NCBI GenBank assembly: GCA_017562135.1
Contig: QEYB01000388.1
Span: forward strand, 62,001-126,000
Source of the DNA: Dipylidium caninum
Lineage: Eukaryota > Platyhelminthes > Cestoda > Cyclophyllidea > Dipylidiidae
Direction: 5' to 3'
Length of the DNA: 64,000 nt
A model generated the notes under the pieces. It was given only the letters and a program-made list of their open reading frames with translations. It did no database searches and had not been told where the DNA came from. A program made the position numbers and the translations under genes. Shown here in pieces: positions 1 to 12,544 of this stretch (the stretch's first letter is position 1; each line of letters starts with the position of its first letter).

Positions 1-1627
1 AAAGGGTGGGCGAAGTAAAAGTTAAAATCCAAACTCCCTCACTTTTTTCGGTGTCATTTTTGCAGCATAAAACCTCGCATTATCGTGTGGAATGATCCTC
101 TTTCGCGTAATTCGCTCTCATTGTCCGCCGTAATGATCTGACCAAGATTCAAGCAATTCAGAGTGTATGATTCCTGAAAAATCCCACTGCATCCACAAAC
201 AGACATCTCATTTAGTGTTATTGATGTCCGAATAGGTGTTTTCCGGATAGGATTATCGTACCGACCGAGGGTCATTTCTGTCAGCTTGGGAGGAAGACAA
301 ATTCCTTGCCGATACAATATTTCCATGTGATGAAGATGATCTTGAACTTTAGACCATGGTCAGCCGACCTTTAATAGTTTGACGAGGTTCGGAATCCACC
401 GTCACCTTCAGGTTATCATCATCGCCATCACAATCACATTTATCACATATCAGCAAATTTTTGAGGCTGTTCCTTTCGTCCCACAACTTGGAGACTTTTA
501 TTTCCACCTTTAACCCATCTATTGTGCTTATCTAGTTTTAGAGCATCGGCCTAAGCGTTGTTAATTGTTTTTACTGCATCGTTTGCCGCCAATCCTTGAT
601 CAAATCAAAAGTAGCACAAAATGACGTAAATGAGCTCCCTCTCCTGTTGACCTTAACAATTTTCTTCTTCACTAGAACAAGAATATTTTGACCGAGGAAT
701 GGTGGAACTTTACAATCGTGCTTTATCGTAACAACAAAACTTAGGTGTTTACTAGGTGTGAATGATCAAATTGGAGAAATTTTGATTACTTTTCGGTTTG
801 CCAACTAATTAAGCCATCGGTCCTAGGCGGTTCCTCCCAAAGTGGGCTGGTACTTCCTGCTATGGTTTCTCCAGCCTGCTCTAGTGGCAGGATAATGGAA
901 CAATGGCAGACCCCTACATTATATCACTTCTCTGAAAAATATGACTTCATAATCACATTTACTGCAAACCGGGCGACTAAGGGCAAACTATCAAAATCCA
1001 ACTAGTTTCCTTTTTACCTCTAATTAGTAGCCTTGAAGGCTGTAAATTCGGGAGAAAATGGAAGGAAAGTTCTAACCTATCAGGTAGAGTCAGTAATGCC
1101 TTCTTCATGACTTCGTTAACAAATGGCAGGCCCAATTCCTTATCACCCTCCTTTCCCCACCGAAGCATTGAGGGCTTTGAGGATTACAGAGGGAAGGAAT
1201 GGGTGCTGAAAAATGCAGTAGGTTGTGATGATGAGGACAGAAAGGCGCACACTCAAGTAGCGCAAACAGAAGACCCAACTAACTTAAAGTCCTCCACATC
1301 TCAAGTGACTCAGGGAAGAATGGAATGCGCTCACGTCAATTCCTCAACACAAAGATGTTGACAGGTTTAGTGGGTCACACTGGTGCTCTCCAAATCCATG
1401 AATTCAATCGAAAGAAAGACATGAATCGGAGTAAAAGACTCGGAGAGGAGGACACACCCCCTCCAGACTCAGCGGTCAGCGGGCATGATTGTCAAATAAT
1501 CTTAAATTTGAAAAAAACCGGACCAGTAGAGTCTCACCACATATGCAGGGATGAGTTAAGACTTTGTGTGAGAATGCGTTTATACAAGGATGATCAAAAA
1601 ACTACCACCGATCTAGATTAGATTTCA
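1..1627. other. Left-edge region, mostly unassigned
   Basis: This lies downstream, in transcription direction, of the last sure exon of the minus-strand 5-phosphatase gene and should contain introns and possibly later exons of it. The open frame on minus at 54-326 resembles nothing I recognise. One plausible exon at 1077-1174 is listed separately. The remaining 5-phosphatase catalytic motifs were not found here, so most of the catalytic domain probably lies left of the window. Confidence 0.4.
1077..1174 (-). CDS. Possible additional exon of the 5-phosphatase gene
   Basis: A 98-base minus-strand stretch is open between an acceptor (AAAG then CCC) and a donor (GATAG then GTTAGA). It would continue in phase 0 after the catalytic exon ending at 1709. 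The peptide includes LPFVNEVMKKALLTLPDR, which could match the helix after the first catalytic motif of type II 5-phosphatases, where a tryptophan and a KA/KK-type helix precede the conserved strand. The match is weak and rests on position and phase more than on sequence identity. Confidence 0.28.
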
Positions 1628-1708
1628 TTATGGAAAAAAAGAGCTCTCCCAATCACCATACAAGTTGTACCGAGGCATATCGAAAAAGCGACTTAGGGAA
1701 GAAGAAAC

Positions 1709-4696
1709 TTCATACCCAAAGACGTAGATGTCGGCAGGCGGGTGACCAGAAGGTGAGGATATCCATGCATCAAGATTGAGAAGGGCGTCCTGCCGTCCAT
1801 TGACATTCCACGAGCCAATGAAGAGATTAAGAGTCTTCCACGAACAATAAGCTGCTTCATCCTCCTCCAACTTAGGTCGAACAATGGGGTCCGCGTTGAT
1901 ACGTGCGCGAAAAACTAAGTCTGGCATAAAGTTGACCGTTTTCGAACTGTCAAAGATAAAAGAGAGCGTCTTTTTGTTAATGCAAAGCTATTAACGTGTT
2001 TTTTCATGTTGCCTAAACTTGTGTACTATTTCTCGCGAATTTAATAAACATCAGGACACCTCCTTCCACCCTTTTAAATAACGATCTTTTTGGATCAGTA
2101 TATGACAGGTGTTGCGACAGAAGAAATTGCCCAATGTGGATGAAAGGTCCAGCCCACAAGGCTGACGGAAGCCACTATACTCCCATATCGCCACCATCGT
2201 CCGGATAGGAGACGGTTAGAACAATGTAACTACATGAACGCCCCTGAGTTACTATGACACGAGTGTGACCCCTCAATTCATCCCTACATTCGAGTACCTA
2301 AAAGATCGGACAGATAGACAAGAGTTACACCAACGTACAATTTGATCGCATCATAGTCAAGATCGTAAAAGCCTTCGGTCACCAGTTTCCACCATGCTGG
2401 GTATTATTGTCACGGCAGAGCCATTGTAATGATGGTAGTATTAGAACTTATGCGCAATTAGGATACATTACGTATGGGAGCAGTTGACTAAGTTCAGAGA
2501 GCAATAAAATAAAAAAAATTAATGCAAACACGAGATGAATATAGAATAGCAAATAATAACTGACCGTTTACAATTATCCTCCGATCTTGTGGGCTGAACT
2601 GGATGAAGTATGGGAGATTCCTTAAAATCGACCAATTTCTGCGAAAATGATGAGAATAGAGTACAGATAGTAGTGTCGATATCAGTCGCAATGTCAAGGG
2701 TGAAAAAAGCACCTTCTCAGAAGCAGCAGTAGTTGGTGTGGGACCGACGCCATCGTTGAAGGGCTGAGGTGTGGTTAGATCGTCCGCGGAAGAGTTACCA
2801 GAGGTCATTTCAGAGACGATGTCCTCCCCTTTTTCAACTTTATCATTCTCCTCTTCCGACAACTTCGGAACTGATGCCGCCCGCCGAACGTGCCGAGGTA
2901 CTTCGTTTTTGAAAGTGACATATCCCTGGCCCTCTTCTATGTCATATAGACTTTCGGACGAGGTTGAGGAACAAGAACCAGAAGAGGAAAGGGGACTTGA
3001 GATATTGTGCATTTCATCGTGGGCAAGATTGGCTGTGCTTTTTGCCGCATGCAGTGTTCGATTGTAGTTGGAGAACGACTTGGGGACGGTAGAAGAGGAC
3101 GTCTTCTGTGCAATGTCAGCTCTGTAGATAAGCAGGTGAAAAAAAAATAATTTCAAGTGACTAAACATTTAGCCATGATTAGGTGTCAACAAAAGAAGAA
3201 AATGAAACATTTGGCTCAGCCAAAAGTACATAAAATCGGTCCTCAGACTGCTAGCACAAATAGTTGAGAAAAGGGTGAGAAAAACAATCAAAAATTTGGA
3301 AAGACGAAAGAATTGTGGTTTCCTTCTTATAACTTGATAGGATTAAAAGAAAAAAACGATAATAGCAAACCATTATTTGCAAGAATAACCATTATCATTT
3401 TCTAACCGCACAATAGCACACAAGATCTTAAGGAATAGGGAAAAGGTGATAACCTGTATTTATTCAACCAATTAGTATTGGTGGCTGATAGAACCGTAGA
3501 GTCAAATTGGAATGAAGGTTCAAAGGTCAATTCGGTACGAAATTGGTTGGCTGAAGTAGCATCATCAAACTCTAGGTTGACTGTACAAAGACGGTTCTGA
3601 AATGAAAGCAAAGGTTAGACATTTGATACGCCCTGGTGAAAGATGAAAACTAAGAGAAATTGGTGCAAGTAACAAAATATACCATTGCCGTGATGATGGG
3701 GATGCCGGAGGTAAGGGTCATCGATCGATATTTATGAAAATCAGATGAAATTCGAACCCTGTGCGGCAAATTTGCCCCAAGTACGACAGCATCAGATTTA
3801 GATGAGGAAATATCTCGGCCAATTATCCGCAACATAGTAGGCTTGGATGGATCTAGAATAGTGGGGAAAGATTTCCCAACCGATCCATGACTTACTGGAC
3901 TCACAACTGAGCTCATCGTCCACGGCGATAAGTTTATCAGCGGTAAGGTACCCAACCACTGTGTCGGTGATTCGGGCTCCCGCGAATATGAATATACTAG
4001 AAAAGCGGGAAGATACAAAACAATGGTTATTAAAAATATATACTACGAGGCTATATTTTGTATAAACTAATGATAAATCGTTTTAGATGGTCCAAAATAG
4101 AGAAGCGCGTCAGAAGAAAACCCACACAGTCTGGTTGATTTGTTCATTACGTATGAGAGCCACAATACGAGGCAAATCCACCCATCGATGCACAATAGTC
4201 ACTTCAAAGGCCTAAAACAGGATTATTATATGAAATAGCCTCAAAAGCAATAAGGACCAAATCTGAATTAAATCAATATAAAGTTAACAAAGCAGCACAA
4301 TAAATAGCCCCGGAAAAATCGGTTGGGAAATTGACTCATGGAGTTAAGTGAATTCTAGATAATATATATATAAGTTCCAGGCCAACCAACAAATAAGAAA
4401 AATAGTTACCAGTAAAAAATACAAGACAAAGGAAGGATGATACTAAGAAAAACAGAGCACCCAGAGCCCATACTCTCATATCAAATTAAGAATTAAACAA
4501 ATCCAAAGTAATAATATTGCATATCCGACGTTTAATTACTAAATCAATTCAGTAGAACCGAAATATGAAGTGTGATGCGCTCCCAACGTACATAAAGACA
4601 CTTATCACAAGCTTCTAGCGCTGGGTTATCTTGCCTTGCTTTGAGATCAAGAAACTCTTGAACCACTAGGGCTAAGTTTGTGCCATTTTTATCCAT
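1709..4696 (-). CDS. Inositol polyphosphate 5-phosphatase, OCRL/INPP5B type (5' part of gene)
   Basis: Enzymes of this family remove the 5-phosphate from PI(4,5)P2 and related lipids on endosomal and Golgi membranes. Exons on minus: 4696-4559 (start MDKNGTNLALVV), 4211-4122, 3996-3683, 3596-3454, 3121-2565 (Ser-rich linker) and 1920-1709. The last exon carries the diagnostic first catalytic motif, FIGSWNVNGRQ, followed by LDAW and ADIYVFGYE, and stops at a donor directly after the glutamate, as in OCRL/INPP5B/synaptojanin-type enzymes. The N-terminal exons could form a PH-like domain (helix ANQFRTEL), as in OCRL, but this is inference. Phase agrees at every junction except 4122 to 3996, where one base is unaccounted for, so that donor or the sequence may be wrong. 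OCRL or INPP5B fits better than synaptojanin because no Sac1 domain is seen. The ASH and RhoGAP parts are not in the window. Confidence 0.72.
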
Positions 4697-5229
4697 CCTG
4701 ACTTGAAACCATCAGGCCGGAACACTGCCTGGATGGAAGGTACAATCAAGGAGAGTCGAAAGGGCGGGGGGACTTGAGAGAAGTTAAAACGATATTTGTT
4801 AAGATTCTACACCTCAACCATATTTTTTACTGCGTATTTATACAAACTAAAGGTAGAGGCTTTTAAAGCAACTTATCATCTCAACTTACGAGGCTATGTG
4901 AGGTCCCCTACTATACAAATGCTAAATCTCTGTTAGTAACAATAGGCTGTTAAATTGGCCGGAGTGTAAACTGCATGTTCATGTCAGCGAGACTGAAAGT
5001 TATGATACCAAAATTAAAGATTTACGGAAAAATTGCTATTGGCCACCATCGATTCCCAACGATATGAATGGGGTCGTATTTTGCTTTATAAAACGACTAC
5101 GGTTGATGAATACGTTGGTTTATCTTGTGATAGTGTGATCCTTGATACTTGTATCTTCCTTCGTAACCCCTCATTTGTTTATATGTCCTAATTTTCTCAC
5201 GTCATTTGGACGCTCACAGCAAAGCCAGG
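4697..5229. promoter_or_regulatory. Probable shared bidirectional promoter (5-phosphatase / OST4)
   Basis: The 533 bases between the divergent start codons of the 5-phosphatase gene (minus, 4696) and OST4 (plus, 5230) must hold both promoters and 5' UTRs. I see no clear TATA or CCAAT arrangement, so this rests on gene geometry only. Confidence 0.4.
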
Positions 5230-5391
5230 ATGATCTCTGACCTCCAGCTCACTATGTTTGTGAATATTTCGGGCCTCTTTCTTTTCTTTATGGTTGTGCT
5301 TTATCACTATATATCGATAGAAGATGGACAATCTGCTTCAAAACCTAGGCGAAGAGTGGCAGTCTTACCACCAGACGGCGCTAAGCGATGA
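5230..5391 (+). CDS. OST4: Oligosaccharyltransferase subunit OST4
   Basis: OST4 is a tiny ER-membrane protein that stabilises the oligosaccharyltransferase complex, which moves the glycan from dolichol-PP onto asparagine of nascent proteins. The 53-codon frame begins MISDLQLTMFVNI and continues with one hydrophobic helix ending VVLYHYISIED. This matches the family pattern M-I-T/S-D-x-Q-L with VVLYHY at the end of the helix. Human OST4 has 37 residues; the extra 16-residue tail here is basic (KPRRR) and unusual. An earlier in-frame TTG at 5206 is not used; the ATG at 5230 fits the family start exactly. No intron. AATAAA about 50 bases after the stop (5444-5449) is a likely polyadenylation signal. 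The gene is divergent from the 5-phosphatase gene and convergent with UBE4A. Confidence 0.88.
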   Translation: MISDLQLTMFVNISGLFLFFMVVLYHYISIEDGQSASKPRRRVAVLPPDGAKR

Positions 5392-5443
5392 CTCCGCCTC
5401 CTGCCGTTTGTTTATTTTTATTTTGATGCCGTAACTCAGTCAT

Positions 5444-5449
5444 AATAAA
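5444..5449 (+). promoter_or_regulatory. Candidate poly(A) signal of OST4
   Basis: AATAAA hexamer just over 50 bases after the OST4 stop codon, in AT-rich sequence. Confidence 0.5.
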
Positions 5450-6175
5450 TTTCTATAGTCACACTACGCTTCTGATTGCTTTCATCCGACCTGTTCCTTA
5501 TCTATATTCCCGGCAAGCACCACCCCCCCGCCTCCCTTGAGCACACCAATTATTTGTTATACTTTTTTTCGTCTTGACGACAAAGTAGCAGATTAGCTTT
5601 TGATGCCCCGGTTGTTTTTACAGGTTTCTCTTAGTGCAACCACAATCCTCTTTTGAGGCCAAGATTCACTTGTGCCAACTCTCGCCCCACACTCGTACAA
5701 TGGGAATTTGGCTTTTTTTTGGTCCATCAGTCTCGTAGGTAATATTAGTGGTTTGGATCGAATGTTTCGTGTTCATCCACTGTCCCCTTCTATGGCGTCA
5801 TTGTAGACTGGTTTCTAAGCCTTTTAATTAAATGAACAGATAGACGTTTTCCAAAATCCAGCTACGAAAAAGAACAACTTTGGCGCGCAGAAGACATCGT
5901 TCAGAAAAAACGATTTGCCACATCCTTTCCTACCATCTGTTAACACTAGTAGGACGGAACCCTTTCATTAGAACGCAATTCCTACTTAGCCCTTTAGGTA
6001 ATGTCAATCCCAAAAGGGAACGGCAGTCAATATTCTCACCCGGTCAATGTGCATGTCTGTCTTTATATTGGTACTAGTTGGCAGAACGAACGGGTGTTAC
6101 TAATACAACCGCCTACGGATATATCACAAGTAAAATGGCAAAAAAGTTTGGTCATTCTGATCATCTGCTGCTCTC

Positions 6176-9100
6176 TCAAGACGACGCGCTGTCCCTCTGC
6201 TTCCGTTCTGCACGCTTTGCCGCCACCCAGGCCTGAATTTTCGCTTTCAGCTCTTTTTCCGGAATCACCATCGACATTTGCAGGGGTTGTCGGTTGAACG
6301 GGTCTTTGGCGTCGCTATAGGTCGAAAAATAATTATTTACCAATTAAATGCTTAAGACCTTTCATTCATACCTGAGTAGATGTCTGTAGATGGTTTTCCT
6401 ATCGACAACCTTATTAGACGTAGGTAATCGAACTGGGTCTTCCATTAACTCTCCCATAATAGGATCACAAAAGTCATCGGGAGCATCATCGAAGCCCAAC
6501 GCATCCTCCGTTACTGCCACTTGCTCCGCCTAGATAAAGGAAAACGGTATAAAAATGGAAATAAGTAGTTTGCTAATATCTACCTGGAGGGCCTTGGCGA
6601 CACGGCTAAAATCTTGCACAAAATGGCTTGCGGAGACACGATTCAATACTCCAAGGGCTTGGTCCAGCAAGTCTGGGGTGTACGATCGTCCATCACTTAC
6701 TACGGCTCGCAAGAAAGCCGCTACTGTTGGGTTACTTTCCTTATCTGATTCACCAGGTCCTAAAATTATGTAGACCCGACAGATCTCCTCCACAAGAAGT
6801 TCCGGTCTGAATCCGTAAGTCGACTTGTCTCGAACTGTCAAATCACGGCTTCTTGGACCGACAAGTCGGGAGAGGAAATAATTGAGCATACAGGCGATTC
6901 GATCGACGAGAATGGGATGAGTGACAAGATGACGACAAAGGGAAATGACTCGACGTAGGGCAGAAATGTTGTCCAATCCCAAACTAATGTGATATCGTGC
7001 AAGACGACTCATATGTTGAAACATACTCTCCTCCTCTCGATTAGAAAACCGTCCACCCTCCACTTCTCTCTGTCGCTCCTTTTGCTTCAATTGCGCCAAA
7101 AATCCTATTGCCTCGTCCAATAGGAAGGTGGCATCATTGATGAGAAGCGAGAGAAACTGCAATAATAGTGGAGGTCGAGCATCATCGATGTGCTCCATAG
7201 CGAGATTCTCCAGTTTTTCAAATTGTATATCGTAGTCAGGCTGTTTGTACCAGAAACGGAGGCAGGCGTACATAGGCCGACGATAGTGGAACTTTTCCTC
7301 AAAACTCACAGCCGCCGTCTGCACCATCTCTTGCCGATTAGCCTCAGTGTTGGAGTTCTGCACTGCGCTGGTGACAGTGTCCAGTGTCGATGTAGTAGTA
7401 TCTGTCCCTGGCGAGAGTTCGATGGCCACAAAGGCTGTCAGGAGGGCGGGAACAGCATCTCCCAAGCACACTTTACTAGAGCCCATAGCCATTAGTTCCT
7501 GACGACGAGCGCTGAACGGGAGAGACAAGACAACACGATTGATACCAAATTTGGTTTCTCATGTGCTCTCAGGGCATCTTAGTTTCAATGTTAGAACAAG
7601 AAAAACATGCAGTTAGAACATTCAAGCCCGAAGGCAGTTAGCACCCAGTCAGTTCGCATTTATCCACAAAGTGTCCCACTTCTCTATAACCTTAAAGTGG
7701 AGGGAGATGGCTCTAGACCTCCGTGTTAGATAAACAGCCTTCAGACAAGAAGTTTCAACCCACAATATAATGGAAGGAGCATAAAAATCTGCGGTGTATG
7801 GAGGGAGGTTTTTTGGTACATATTCACATATTCTTTCTCGAATTTACACGTGTTGGCTCGTATATAATCGACAAGAGTAAATGTTTGTAAACACCGAAAA
7901 ATTATTTTTAATATTCGCAATTCCGAGGAAATTATTAACTCTTCCATAAAAAAGGCCAAGTCTGATTGTGCGAAGTAGAAAAAATAAAAACTGAAAAAGG
8001 CCAAGTCTGATTGTGCGAAGTAGAAAAAATAAAAACTGAAAAAGGGATGCGCTGGCCTTGGCAACGTACAATCGTAAACCAGAGGCCGTGAAGAGATTGG
8101 AGCCCACGGGCCTACTGTTCCACTCCTCGTCATCACGAAAGGGGATAAGAGCCTCGAGAATTTCTGCCAGACGCGCTCGCAGATGAGGATTGGCTAGACC
8201 AAAGGGGTGATGCATGAAGGCAATGGAGAACTCCAACAACGGCTGTAATGTTACATCAGCAGCTTCTGCAGACTGAAAGGATAAGTAAAAACGGTAATAA
8301 TTAGCCAAGGTGTTTGATAGAACCATCGAGCGACAATACCTCAATAAAGTCGTCATTGAGACGACGCAGATAGCCCACAATTTCCACGACATTGTCCACA
8401 AGAAATTCAGGGAGAAGAGAAAGATCATTGGGGTTATGGTTCAGTAAGTCGACCAGGAGACGACAGGTGGTGGAAATGAAGGCCAAGTAGTCATGCAGTC
8501 GGCTGGGACAGCTTAGAACCGCTGTCTGCTCCAGGAACCGCGAGGTGCGCTCGCGCAAACGGTACTGAACGAAGCGATCTGAGAAGTGAAGTGGAAGTAC
8601 AAATATTCGGTCAGCAAGGATGAGATTTTATACCATCCAATTGCCTACGATGGCAGGACAAGCTATTGCTCCTAGCTCAGTAGAGGACACCCACACTTCC
8701 GAACAGGTCAGGTCAGGTTTTTGTGCAGTGTAAAGGGTAAGTTTAAAACGGAGTTGTCTTCCCTCGCACAGGTTTTTTAAAATTCGATCAAAATCTTGAG
8801 GAATGAGTAAAAGTAGCACAACCTCCCAGGGGTATGGCGGGATTGAGTAGGCGTATGAGTCGACGATTAAGATCCGAGGCCTATTGACCAGGCAGGTACA
8901 GAACCATTAGAACATGTGTGGAGTGTAGTCAGGCCAAATGGTGCTACTCCACTGTTGTGAAAGTGAAAAGGGCCAGAACCACGGGGTTATGGGGTGATTC
9001 ACAGTACAGCGTTTACAAAACACGGAGGAATGAGTGACGGGCCACACTGACGCAAATTAATCCAGACATAGTAAATCACCAGTAAATAATTACCTCAAAA

Positions 9101-12100
9101 TAACCTACGGTAGATAGGATTAACTCTAATACTGGCTGTTGATAACATTGACAATGGTCCTCGTAGTAGTTGCCAAATGGCCGAGGTAAAAATTCTCATA
9201 TGAAGACCAAAGAAGTAAATCACCTACCGCGCCATGAACGCCTCATAAGAAAGTCGTACTACACTAATTATTCCATGCCAAATAACAACAAAAACACTTT
9301 AAGTCTTAGGGTATGAGTGTATCGAGATGAAGCCGAAAGAAGAGCATTCAAGAAGACATATTTGACAGTTCTTAAGGTGATTTCTACGCTAGGCCTTGTC
9401 AAATAACCGGGAGGAGAGTGTGCATATAGGTAGGCAACGTGCGATAGAAGTAAAGTCATGCCTATTCCAATTGACAATGAGTTAAATTTCAGCAATAATT
9501 TGGTCAATTTCACTATTGTATTGATTAGTTTGCGTCTGTGGGATAAGATAAATAAGCTTACTAGCCCTCAAAAAAGCCATTAAAAAATGAAAATCGTGAT
9601 GTTTAACACAATCACTCATTACATATTCTTCAGAACTCACCGTCCTCAGAAGTATTGGAAGAACCCAACAAGGAGCCGGCCATGAAAGTGACCGCCTCAC
9701 CGTTAGGGGATCGCAGACTAGCTTCCTGCTCCCACTGGTGCAGCTGTCGGTTAGTCTCAAAGTGCAATGCCAATAGGGTCGGGAAAGCCAAACGGACGGC
9801 GGTGTGGGCGAGGAAAAATAGCTCAGTGAGGAGGGGAAAGCTGTCATTCTCTTCCACCTCACCCTTCATGCCGCCTGTGTCAAGTCGACATAATCTGGTC
9901 TCACTTACCAGTTCTGAAAGCAAATAGCCACAGAGGAAAGATAACTGGACGAGCGGATGCCCCACAATAGTGACTTAACTCGCCTTACCAGGCAAAATAG
10001 CCTTAGCCTTCTGTGAGATCACAAATTTTGGCTTTACGAGATCTAGTGGCGGCTTTGGCTGTAAAAGAGCACTGGTAGCAGCGGCCTGGGAAGTGAGTAG
10101 TGGCCCACAGAGACGAACCACCAGACTACCGAGATTGTTGAGGAAACCGTCACTAGCCAGGTCAGATTGTTGTTCCTCTCGTCGTATTTCGTCCACACCG
10201 CCACCACCCCCGAGAACATTGGCCAACTGCTTGCGCTTCCGATTAGCGTGAAGACAGGAGCCGAACCAATTAAAGAGAGAGGTCTTCACGCTCTCGGTCT
10301 GTTTTCCTGTGCGAAGGAGGTTTTTAAAGAGCAGGGTCAACTTGTTATCCATCTCCGTAGTAAGCTGCACGAGGAAAAGAGAGGAAGAGAGAAAAAGGTA
10401 AGCAAGAGATCATTGTCCGATTAAATGTGTGACTAGTGGTCACATAATTTGAGGTCATTGATGTTTCACGAGGCCACAGGGTCTAAGTCCTCACCATCGA
10501 CCGCTGTAGCCACCAATGGAACATTGAATCAATCAAAAATCAGCAACGCTATGACATGTATTTCGAGAAAGCTGACCAGAATAGATCAAAAATGAGGATC
10601 CAACAAAAGATGTGAAAAGTTAGTTTGAGACATAGTCTGATGTAACACGTTGAGGTTCATTTGTTAAGATCAGCAGTGCTACAATACGTTCACTACACCC
10701 CGTGATTAACAATCCAGAAAAAGATGATATTACTGAATAGAACAAATAGCGAGGGTTTTTAGTTTACGGCGATGATTTGATAATAATCGACAAGTATAAC
10801 GAAGCCACGAGTCGAAAGCCCTCTTATGCTCTTGGCAGAAGTAATGATGCAAACTGAATCGACGGAGATTGAGGCAAAAGCTAGAACAAATGTAGTTCTC
10901 GCCGGGGACCAAGGAAACGGTAAAATTAATTTAATGTCGTAGTTTTAAACAATTCACTTGAGAAATTATTAGGTTTATCCAATCATTAAGGCTGCAGATT
11001 AATGGCACTAAAATACGCCATTTTGATTCACCAAGAATTACCACCGTGGAATATGAGAAATGACTAACCCGCCAAATTGTCATCTTGTCCGCATCGACAG
11101 AAGGTTTGATAGGAACTCGATCCGTGAAAAACTCGCCTGCCCAAGTGTTACCGCCGGTATTGGACTCAATCAAAGAAACAGGCGTAGACTGCAGTGGAAG
11201 GAGAGGACTGGGGATCAATAGACGACCCAAGAGTCCCTCTTCATACATCCAACCCTGTTGTGAGTCAGTTCCCATTTCCGGAAAAGAAAATTCTAACAAT
11301 AACTAAAACGAATAACAGACAGTAGGACCGAGGGGAAGGCTAGAACTAAGGCGACAATCACTACTCACTTCCGCGGTCACAGGATACTTGGCTAAGAGCA
11401 TGCAAGCGTTGAGTATGCCATCTCGGTCAATTTGAAAGAGATTACGAGCCTTTCTGCCGGGACGAGGGGTAGTGTGCCTTGTCAACCGATTTAATAGACG
11501 GTGAAGAATATCACCGGAGGGGGTTTCCACAGAATCTGATGGACTATTCCCCAGCTCTCTCAACCTTGCCAAAAGACTTCTTACAAGAGGCCTGAGAGCT
11601 GCTATTAGATTTCCATTATCGTAGGTTTCCGTTATGCCAAGTAGAAAGGTGTCAAAAGCAAAAACGTTGTCTCGATCAGCTGTTACGGAAACGGGAAGGA
11701 AATAATGCTCCAAATGGAATCAAAGAAACCCAGGAATGCAATTGAATACACTTACAATGCGGATGAGTACAAGTCAAAAGGAGGTTGAGAAGACTAAGTG
11801 CGGCATTTTCAACTTCCATTTCTACGTCAAGTAGTAAGCAGAGGCCAGCCTGCCTGAAGATTAGCGTCTGACAGGCTTTAGCCGTCTTTACAGACAATTC
11901 ATTCTACAATAACAGACATAAAAAAGCCAATAAAAGGTAATTTAGTTAGGAAAAAGATAAGTTGACATCGAGTAGACATACCATCGAATTGATAAAAACA
12001 AGGGAGCGTTGGAAACACTCAAACAAGTAAACAATTGGGTCAAGTTGGAAGGCAGGATCGGATAAGGGAGAGTTTCTGGGACAAATGCGTTCTGACGAAA

Positions 12101-12544
12101 TTTCTATCATTTGAGAGCGCTCAAAAAGGATCTATGCATTTATGTAAATAGAAAGATTAAGAACGCACCTGGTCTAAGGTATCAAGAGTAAAGTAGCCTT
12201 CTGGTGTCGTTAAATCATCTCCAAAAACAACTGACGGTTGAGCTCTGGCGGCCTCTAAGGCAAGAAAAAAACGCTTAAAATAACTTGCACAAGAGTGATA
12301 GAGCGAGTAGCAAATAAAAGCAATCAGAGTGAATCTCCGCGAAAATATCTTGAAAAATAGATAACACAATGTTTCAAAGGCATCCCCGAGTACATAAGTA
12401 ATAATAGCTATACATAATACTAAGTGGGACACATAGAATGGTGAAGTTGACAAATTATTGGCACATTGACATACCTGATTTAGACGTGACCAGAAAAATC
12501 CGTTCAATAATTTCACTGGTATCAAGAAGTTCCTTTGGAGGCAT
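6176..12544 (-). CDS. UBE4A: Ubiquitin conjugation factor E4 A (U-box E3/E4 ligase)
   Basis: UBE4A (Ufd2 family) extends ubiquitin chains on substrates through a C-terminal U-box that binds E2 enzymes. Thirteen exons on minus, all in phase: 12544-12475, 12254-12169, 12131-11982, 11903-11756, 11679-11369, 11254-11069, 10364-9989, 9973-9641, 8578-8340, 8272-8070, 7511-6584, 6529-6372 and 6314-6176. They sum to 3327 bases, about 1108 residues; human UBE4A has 1066. Landmarks: [10 protein letters not shown] near the N-terminus, [50 protein letters not shown], then the U-box ([37 protein letters not shown]) and a charged helix to the stop. [11 protein letters not shown] and the LARYH block fit UBE4A rather than UBE4B. 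The start at MPPKELL is the only ATG found upstream of the conserved block; a further 5' exon is possible. Confidence 0.93.
7949..8045. repeat. 45-bp tandem duplication in UBE4A intron
   Basis: Two copies of a 45-base unit (7949-7993 and 7994-8038) plus the first bases of a third follow each other exactly. They lie in the UBE4A intron, about 25 bases past the exon 10 donor at 8070. The unit is a multiple of three, so the minus-strand open frame stays open through it, but phase and homology place the exon end before it. Confidence 0.85.
8579..9640 (-). other. UBE4A intron 8, nothing else seen
   Basis: Exon 8 (phase 1) joins exon 9 directly and the protein is continuous with UBE4A across the junction, so this 1.06 kb is one intron. 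Small open frames inside have no family resemblance. Confidence 0.7.

Noticed and set aside
5880..6297. Plus-strand frames overlapping the UBE4A 3' end
   Set aside because: Antisense shadow of the last UBE4A exon and its downstream sequence.
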